From Pseudocitrobacter vendiensis (GTDB lineage Bacteria > Pseudomonadota > Gammaproteobacteria > Enterobacterales > Enterobacteriaceae): a stretch of 64,000 nt of DNA. Where the stretch lies: the NCBI RefSeq assembly GCF_943590815.1, contig NZ_CALSBS010000008.1, positions 124,001 through 188,000 of the forward strand, in the 5' to 3' direction. This document shows, one piece after another, positions 59,468 to 64,000 of the stretch (positions within the stretch are counted from its first letter, which is position 1; each line of letters starts with the position of its first letter). The position numbers were made by a program, and so were the translations under genes. The notes below the pieces were generated by a model. It made no database searches and was not told the DNA's origin. It saw only the letters and a list, made by a program, of their open reading frames with translations.

Positions 59468-60154
59468 ATGCTTTACGGGTTTTCACAAGTCATTTTTCAG
59501 GGCGCGCTGGTGACCCTCGAGCTGGCAATCAGTTCGGTGGTGCTGGCGGTGCTTATCGGCCTGGTTGGGGCTGGCGCAAAGCTTTCCAATAATCGCGTGA
59601 TGGCGCTGATATTTGAAGGCTATACGACGTTGATTCGCGGCGTGCCAGATCTCGTGCTGATGTTATTGATTTTCTATGGGTTGCAGATGGCGCTGAACGT
59701 GGTGACCGATTCACTCGGTTTGAGCCAGTTCGACATCGACCCGATGATCGCCGGTATTATTACGCTTGGGTTTATCTACGGCGCCTATTTTACCGAGACC
59801 TTCCGCGGCGCGTTTATGGCGGTGCCGAAAGGGCACATTGAAGCCGCGACCGCCTTTGGCTTTACCGGCGGGCAGACGTTTCGCCGCATTCTGTTCCCGG
59901 CGATGATGCGCTACGCGTTGCCGGGGATTGGTAATAACTGGCAGGTTATTCTCAAATCGACGGCACTGGTGTCGCTGCTTGGGCTGGAAGATGTGGTGAA
60001 GGCCACCCAGCTTGCCGGGAAAAGTACCTGGGAACCCTTTTACTTCGCCATCGTCTGTGGCCTGATTTATCTTGTGTTTACAACCGTTTCCAATGGTGTG
60101 CTGCTCTTGCTCGAACGCCGTTACTCCGTGGGCGTGAAGAGGGCTGACCTGTGA
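59468..60154 (+). CDS. hisQ: Histidine/LAO ABC transporter permease HisQ
   Basis: 228 residues, five membrane helices, with the EAA loop EAATAFGFTGGQTFRRILFPAMMRYALPGIGNN that contacts HisP. Overlaps hisM by 4 bases. Confidence 0.96.
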   Translation: MLYGFSQVIFQGALVTLELAISSVVLAVLIGLVGAGAKLSNNRVMALIFEGYTTLIRGVPDLVLMLLIFYGLQMALNVVTDSLGLSQFDIDPMIAGIITLGFIYGAYFTETFRGAFMAVPKGHIEAATAFGFTGGQTFRRILFPAMMRYALPGIGNNWQVILKSTALVSLLGLEDVVKATQLAGKSTWEPFYFAIVCGLIYLVFTTVSNGVLLLLERRYSVGVKRADL

Positions 60155-60867
60155 TTGAGATTATTCAGGAATACTGGCAATCCCTGCTGTGGACGGATGG
60201 TTATCGCTTTACCGGCGTCGCCATTACGTTGTGGCTGCTGATTTCTTCCGTGGTGATGGGCGGCATTCTGGCGCTGTTTCTCGCCATAGCGCGCGTCTCC
60301 AGTAATAAATACATCAGATTCCCGGTGTGGCTGTTTACCTATATTTTTCGCGGCACGCCGTTATATGTGCAACTGCTGGTGTTTTATTCCGGCATGTATA
60401 CGCTCGAAATCGTGAAAGGCACCGAACTGCTGAACGCTTTTTTCCGCAGCGGCCTGAACTGTACGGTGCTGGCGCTAACGCTGAATACCTGCGCTTATAC
60501 GACCGAGATTTTCGCGGGTGCCATTCGCGCGGTGCCGGCGGGTGAAATTGAAGCGGCGCGCGCCTATGGTTTTTCCTCCTTTAAGCTTTACCGCTGCATT
60601 ATTTTACCGTCGGCGCTGCGTATCGCGCTGCCGGCTTACAGCAATGAAGTGATTCTGATGCTGCACTCAACGGCGCTGGCATTCACCGCCACCGTGCCGG
60701 ACTTACTGAAGATTGCCCGAGATATCAACTCTGCCACTTATCAGCCGTTTACGGCATTTGGGATTGCGGCGGTGCTTTATTTGATTATCTCGTATGTGCT
60801 GATCTCTCTGTTCCGCAAAGCGGAAAAACGCTGGTTGCAGCATGTAAAACCTTCTTCTTCGCACTGA
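60151..60867 (+). CDS. hisM: Histidine/LAO ABC transporter permease HisM
   Basis: 238 residues, GTG start overlapping the hisQ stop. EAA loop [33 protein letters not shown]. Heterodimer with HisQ in the inner membrane. Confidence 0.96.
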   Translation: MIEIIQEYWQSLLWTDGYRFTGVAITLWLLISSVVMGGILALFLAIARVSSNKYIRFPVWLFTYIFRGTPLYVQLLVFYSGMYTLEIVKGTELLNAFFRSGLNCTVLALTLNTCAYTTEIFAGAIRAVPAGEIEAARAYGFSSFKLYRCIILPSALRIALPAYSNEVILMLHSTALAFTATVPDLLKIARDINSATYQPFTAFGIAAVLYLIISYVLISLFRKAEKRWLQHVKPSSSH

Positions 60868-60874
60868 GAACACG

Positions 60875-61648
60875 ATGCCTGAGAATAAATTAAACGTAAT
60901 CGATCTGCATAAGCACTACGGCGAACACGAGGTGCTGAAAGGGGTATCACTGAAGGCCGACGCCGGGGATGTGATAAGTATTATTGGCTCGTCCGGGTCG
61001 GGGAAAAGTACTTTTCTGCGCTGCATTAACTTCCTCGAAAAACCCAGCGAAGGCACGATTGTGGTGAGCGGCCAGAATATCGGGCTGGTGCGTGATAAAG
61101 ACGGTCAGTTGAAAGTCGCTGACAAAAATCAGCTGCGGCTGCTGCGTACCCGTCTGACGATGGTCTTCCAGCACTTTAATCTCTGGAGCCACATGACGGT
61201 GCTGGAGAACGTGATGGAAGCGCCAATTCAGGTGCTGGGCCTGAGCAAGCAGGAAGCGCGCGAGCGAGCGGAAAAATATCTCGCGAAGGTGGGCATCGAT
61301 GCGCGTCAGCAGGCGAAATATCCGGTGCATCTTTCCGGCGGCCAGCAGCAGCGTGTTTCGATTGCCCGTGCATTGGCGATGGAGCCAGAAGTTCTGCTGT
61401 TTGATGAGCCGACCTCCGCGCTGGACCCGGAGCTGGTGGGCGAGGTGCTGCGCATCATGCAGCAACTGGCGGAAGAGGGAAAAACCATGGTGGTGGTGAC
61501 GCATGAAATGGGCTTTGCTCGTCACGTTTCGTCACACGTTATCTTCCTGCATCAGGGCAAAATTGAGGAAGAGGGTAACCCTGAACAACTGTTCGATAAC
61601 CCGCAAAGCCCGAGATTGCAACAGTTCCTCAAAGGTTCGCTGAAGTAA
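60875..61648 (+). CDS. hisP: Histidine/LAO ABC transporter ATPase HisP
   Basis: 257 residues. Walker [11 protein letters not shown]-loop in [12 protein letters not shown], signature LSGGQQQR, Walker [14 protein letters not shown] and the H-loop VTHEMGFAR. Drives ArgT/HisJ-dependent uptake through HisQM. Confidence 0.97.
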   Translation: MPENKLNVIDLHKHYGEHEVLKGVSLKADAGDVISIIGSSGSGKSTFLRCINFLEKPSEGTIVVSGQNIGLVRDKDGQLKVADKNQLRLLRTRLTMVFQHFNLWSHMTVLENVMEAPIQVLGLSKQEARERAEKYLAKVGIDARQQAKYPVHLSGGQQQRVSIARALAMEPEVLLFDEPTSALDPELVGEVLRIMQQLAEEGKTMVVVTHEMGFARHVSSHVIFLHQGKIEEEGNPEQLFDNPQSPRLQQFLKGSLK

Positions 61649-61655
61649 TCTTTTC

Positions 61656-61676
61656 AGCCCGGCTCTTTGCCGGGCT
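61656..61676 (+). terminator. Terminator of hisP
   Basis: AGCCCGGC-TCTTT-GCCGGGCT stem; following T-content is modest (ATTCGTTT). It overlaps the end of the convergent acetyltransferase gene by two bases. Confidence 0.6.
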
Positions 61677-62193
61677 ATTCGTTTGGACGTTCCAGCCGAT
61701 AGACCCAGTCGTCGTAATCGATACCATTCAGATGATAGGCATTTTCCAGGACCTGAATGCGCACAAAACCCTGTTTTTCCAGCAGGCGCGAAGAGCTACG
61801 GTTCTCGCCCAACACCCAGGCATTGATGGCATTGACACCCAGTTCAGTAAACCCGTACTGACAGATAGCGCTCAGGGCTTCGCGGGCATAGCCTTTTCCC
61901 TGCGCGCCTGGCAACAGCGCATAGCCGACGTCGGCTTCGTGTGGATTTTTGCTGCTAATACGTAAGCCAATATCACCGATTGGCTCACCGCTGTTTTCAC
62001 GCATAACGAATACGCCACTATCGGCGCAGCGCGCATCGAAAACCGTTCGCAACGCTGCGTCACTCAATACATCACCCATGTAACGCATCACCTGAGGATC
62101 CTGGCGGAGTCGCAGGAAAAAAGGCCAGTCAGATTCGTTGAAGGATGAGAGCAACAGACGCGGCGTGGTGAGGATAATCATATTCAATGCCAT
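61675..62193 (-). CDS. GNAT-family N-acetyltransferase (RimJ/RimL-like)
   Basis: 172 residues. Acetyl-CoA-binding motif A reads VGYALLPGAQGKGYAREALSAICQYGF, followed by NAINAWVLGENRSSSRLLEKQGFVRI, typical of GNATs acting on protein N-termini, amino acids or drugs. Substrate unknown. A second ATG four codons in (62181) is possible. Lies in the variable gap between hisP and yfcH. Confidence 0.82.
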   Translation of the reverse strand: MALNMIILTTPRLLLSSFNESDWPFFLRLRQDPQVMRYMGDVLSDAALRTVFDARCADSGVFVMRENSGEPIGDIGLRISSKNPHEADVGYALLPGAQGKGYAREALSAICQYGFTELGVNAINAWVLGENRSSSRLLEKQGFVRIQVLENAYHLNGIDYDDWVYRLERPNE

Positions 62194-62236
62194 AACGGGT
62201 AAAGAAGCGATTACCTTAACACCTCAACGTTTGGGA

Positions 62237-62800
62237 TTACAGGCTCTTAAGCGCAGAGTGGGGACTGCTAAGACCATGGTAATAGTTGAGCACCGTCTGG
62301 CTTTCCAGTGAGGCTCGAAGCTGTAGCGCAAGGTTCAGACTATCCATGATGTGTGCCTGGGTGACCAGCGGGGAATCAGCGGAAATGCGTGCTTCAGAAA
62401 CCAGCCAGTCAACGATGCTGCTCCAGCGCCAGAGCGGGGAGTTGCCTTTCATGCGTTGTACAGGCCCAGGGAAATTACCGCTACCACGCGCGCCTTCCTT
62501 TAAAAGTGCAACCGCCTGGCGGGTCAGCCCGGTTAACCCGGCGATATCACTTAAGCCAACCAGTGCAGAATCGACGGATTCCACACGAGCATGTAGCGAG
62601 GTGGATGATTCGATGTCACGAATGGCGGATAAAATGGCAGCATCCAGTGAGGGGCTTTCGCGGTCAAATTCAATGTAGACGGAAGTGCCGTAAAAACAGA
62701 CTAGCGCATCCTGGCAGCCTGCTGCATATAACGCATCCTCAAGGCCGGGTGTGCTGGCGTTGACGCCAGAGAGCGTTAACGTGAAATTAAAGAGTGGCAT
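62237..62800 (-). CDS. HTH protein, candidate antitoxin/regulator of a two-gene module
   Basis: 187 residues. The N-terminal half (1-80) is a strand/helix domain I do not recognise (NFTLTLSGVNASTPGLEDALYAAG). From about 85 comes a MerR/AlpA-like winged helix: LVGLSDIAGLTGLTRQAVALLKEGARG then NFPGPVQRMKGNSPLWRWSSIVDWL. AAGGAG, inside the end of the preceding gene, lies ahead of its ATG, with 3 bases between the two genes. DNA binding is well supported by motif; an antitoxin role is inference from the pairing. Confidence 0.7.
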   Translation of the reverse strand: MPLFNFTLTLSGVNASTPGLEDALYAAGCQDALVCFYGTSVYIEFDRESPSLDAAILSAIRDIESSTSLHARVESVDSALVGLSDIAGLTGLTRQAVALLKEGARGSGNFPGPVQRMKGNSPLWRWSSIVDWLVSEARISADSPLVTQAHIMDSLNLALQLRASLESQTVLNYYHGLSSPHSALKSL

Positions 62801-62803
62801 TGT

Positions 62804-63061
62804 TCACTGCTCCTTTGTGTTGTTTTGGATGAGTATCACGCCAGGCTTACACCTTTCCACCATACGGATAATTTGGTGTGCGTGGTGTACGGGTACGGTA
62901 GGTGTAGACCAGATGCTCATCATATGTTCCTGATGTTTGGGAGTGCCGCATTTCAATCTGCCAAAACAGTGGGCGCTTTTACCGCCAGCGACAAATATCC
63001 AACCTTGTTCCAGCGCGTAGTGGATTGCTGCTCTGATATGTTTATCTGGATGTTCCTTCAT
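62804..63061 (-). CDS. Small HicA-like protein, candidate toxin
   Basis: 85 residues from ATG 63061; the frame is open further to 63178, but the N-terminus MKEHPDKHIRAAIHYALEQGW is the expected start of the domain. Pattern: helix, GWIFVAGGKSAHCFGRLKC, SIWSTPTVPVHHAHQI and a final helix ending ERC. The GG...AHCFGRL part recalls the glycine-histidine strand of HicA-type mRNA interferases. It precedes and nearly touches the HTH gene, toxin-first as in hicAB. Toxicity is not shown by sequence. Confidence 0.65.
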   Translation of the reverse strand: MKEHPDKHIRAAIHYALEQGWIFVAGGKSAHCFGRLKCGTPKHQEHMMSIWSTPTVPVHHAHQIIRMVERCKPGVILIQNNTKEQ

Positions 63062-63234
63062 CAGCGAGGTCCCGTGAGTATGAAGAGGGTGTTGACGTTC
63101 GTCAACATGATTGTGATATAAAATAATCACGGGAGGGTTATGACAGAGCTTTTTTGACGATGTTGGAAGCGACCTCACGTTGATGAAAGTCGTTAACCAG
63201 GCATAGTGACGTTATGCGAGGCGCCTTCAGGAAA
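63062..63234 (-). promoter_or_regulatory. Control region of the HicA-like/HTH pair
   Basis: GTTGACG-TT-CGTCAAC (63091-63106) is a 7-bp-arm palindrome about 30 bases before the small gene's start. Next to it, GTGAT-ATAAAATA-ATCAC (about 63112-63129, read on the plus strand) is a second inverted repeat in AT-rich DNA that could overlap the promoter. The arrangement fits autoregulation by the HTH partner. Confidence 0.5.
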
Positions 63235-63256
63235 GCACTCCCCTTTACAGGAGTGC
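63235..63256 (-). terminator. Probable terminator of yfcH
   Basis: GCACTCC (63235-63241) and GGAGTGC (63250-63256) form a stem just beyond the yfcH stop; on the minus strand it is followed by TTTCC only, so strength is moderate. Confidence 0.5.
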
Positions 63257-63262
63257 CCTGTT

Positions 63263-64000
63263 TCAGGCTAAAAGATCCTCAAGCGCTTCATCAAGGTCGT
63301 GCCAGCGGAAGACAAAACCGCTCTCTTCCAGCCGTTTCGGCAGGGCGCGTTGCCCGCCAAGCACCAGTACCGACGATTCACCCATCATCAGACGAATGAC
63401 CGTGGCGGGTACGCGAAGAATGGCGGGGCGATGTAGCGCATGGCCAAGGGAATAGGCGAATTGTTCATTGTGCACCGGGTACGGGGAAACCATATTGAAC
63501 GGCCCACGAAGCGGGTTATCGAGCAGCCACAAAATGCCGTTGACCATATCGTCGATGTGGATCCACGCCAGATATTGTCGGCCGCTACCGATTGGCCCGC
63601 CGAGACCAAGTTTGAACGGCGGCAGCATTTTTCCCAGAATACCGCCTTTCGCGGCCAGCACGACGCCGGTGCGTAGAAGGCAAACGCGGGTACGATCGCT
63701 TTGCGCGGTGCAGGCAATCTGTTCCCACTTCGCACAGAGTTTGTGGGTGAATTCATTGTGCGGTGGTTCTTCTTCGGTCACCACAACTTCACCGAGATCG
63801 CCATAATACCCCGCCGCAGAGCCTGATATCAGCACTTCAGGCGGCGTTTCGCTGGCCTGAATTAATGCGCTAATCTTTTCCGTGATATGCCAGCGACTTT
63901 CGCACAGCCGCTGTTTTTGCGTATCGGTCCAGCGTTTATCGGCGATAGGCTCGCCCGCCAGATTGATGACGGCATCTATGCCATCAAGCGTGCGTTTGTC
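63263..64000 (-). CDS. yfcH: YfcH, NAD(P)-dependent epimerase/SDR family (5' end beyond window)
   Basis: The frame is open from the right window edge ([24 protein letters not shown]) to the stop at 63263, about 245 residues of the C-terminal part. Extended-SDR features: [20 protein letters not shown] with the Tyr of the active site and [16 protein letters not shown]-terminal domain of unknown function DUF1731 type ([20 protein letters not shown]). Same place as in E. coli. Substrate unknown. Confidence 0.93.
   Translation of the reverse strand, partial: DKRTLDGIDAVINLAGEPIADKRWTDTQKQRLCESRWHITEKISALIQASETPPEVLISGSAAGYYGDLGEVVVTEEEPPHNEFTHKLCAKWEQIACTAQSDRTRVCLLRTGVVLAAKGGILGKMLPPFKLGLGGPIGSGRQYLAWIHIDDMVNGILWLLDNPLRGPFNMVSPYPVHNEQFAYSLGHALHRPAILRVPATVIRLMMGESSVLVLGGQRALPKRLEESGFVFRWHDLDEALEDLLA

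Overview
The window is chromosomal DNA from a member of the Enterobacteriaceae. From about 20.6 kb to the right end the gene order is that of the E. coli/Salmonella 50-52 min region: argW, yfdC, mlaA, fadL, yfcZ, fadIJ, sixA, smrB, prmB-aroC-mepA-yfcA-epmC-yfcL, mnmC, fabB, yfcJ, flk, pdxB-usg-truA-dedA-accD-folC-dedD-cvpA-purF, ubiX, argT-hisJQMP, yfcH. The pgt phosphoglycerate genes beside argW are as in Salmonella. The combination (pgt plus an auxin-degradation cluster, plus hydrogenase 2 between purF and ubiX) suggests a Citrobacter/Enterobacter/Leclercia-like genus rather than E. coli. Genus and species cannot be fixed from the sequence alone.

Left accessory region (1-20.6 kb). A complete iac cluster for indole-3-acetic acid catabolism runs left to right: a MarR-type regulator (iacR) followed by iacH-A-B-I-C-D-E-F-G. 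A metabolite:H+ symporter-type MFS gene and a catechol 1,2-dioxygenase (catA) follow in the same direction. A second, HpaX-like MFS transporter is cut by the left edge on the opposite strand. In the known pathway IAA is oxidised through oxindole-type intermediates to catechol; catA would then open the ring to cis,cis-muconate. The genes for muconate degradation are not in this window. A DoxX-type membrane protein and a membrane-bound PQQ-dependent dehydrogenase of the glucose/quinate/shikimate family follow on the minus strand. Next is the phosphoglycerate system, with the transporter pgtP divergent from pgtC-pgtB-pgtA (signal modulator, sensor kinase, response regulator).

The argW tRNA-Arg(CCU) gene marks the change from accessory to conserved DNA. 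Its 3' end faces the accessory side, the orientation expected if elements have inserted there.

Core region (20.7-49.7 kb). This holds lipid and fatty acid genes (mlaA, fadL, fadI, fadJ, fabB, accD), with FadR and FabR sites visible at fadL, fadI and fabB. It also holds translation and tRNA/rRNA/protein modification genes (prmB, epmC, mnmC, truA, smrB), aromatic, vitamin and purine biosynthesis genes (aroC, pdxB, folC, purF with its PurR box), and envelope genes (mepA, yfcA, dedA, dedD, cvpA).

Inserted hydrogenase (50.1-56.7 kb). A complete hybOABCDEFG operon for the Tat-exported uptake [NiFe]-hydrogenase 2 and its maturation factors sits between purF and ubiX. In E. coli these two genes are neighbours and hyb lies elsewhere.

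Right end (56.7-64 kb). ubiX is followed by the nitrogen-regulated argT and hisJQMP amino-acid ABC importer, with recognisable NtrC boxes and sigma-54 promoters. A small variable segment lies between hisP and yfcH. It holds a GNAT acetyltransferase and a two-gene module resembling a toxin-antitoxin pair (HicA-like small protein plus HTH protein) with palindromes in its upstream region. This module is the least characterised system in the window.
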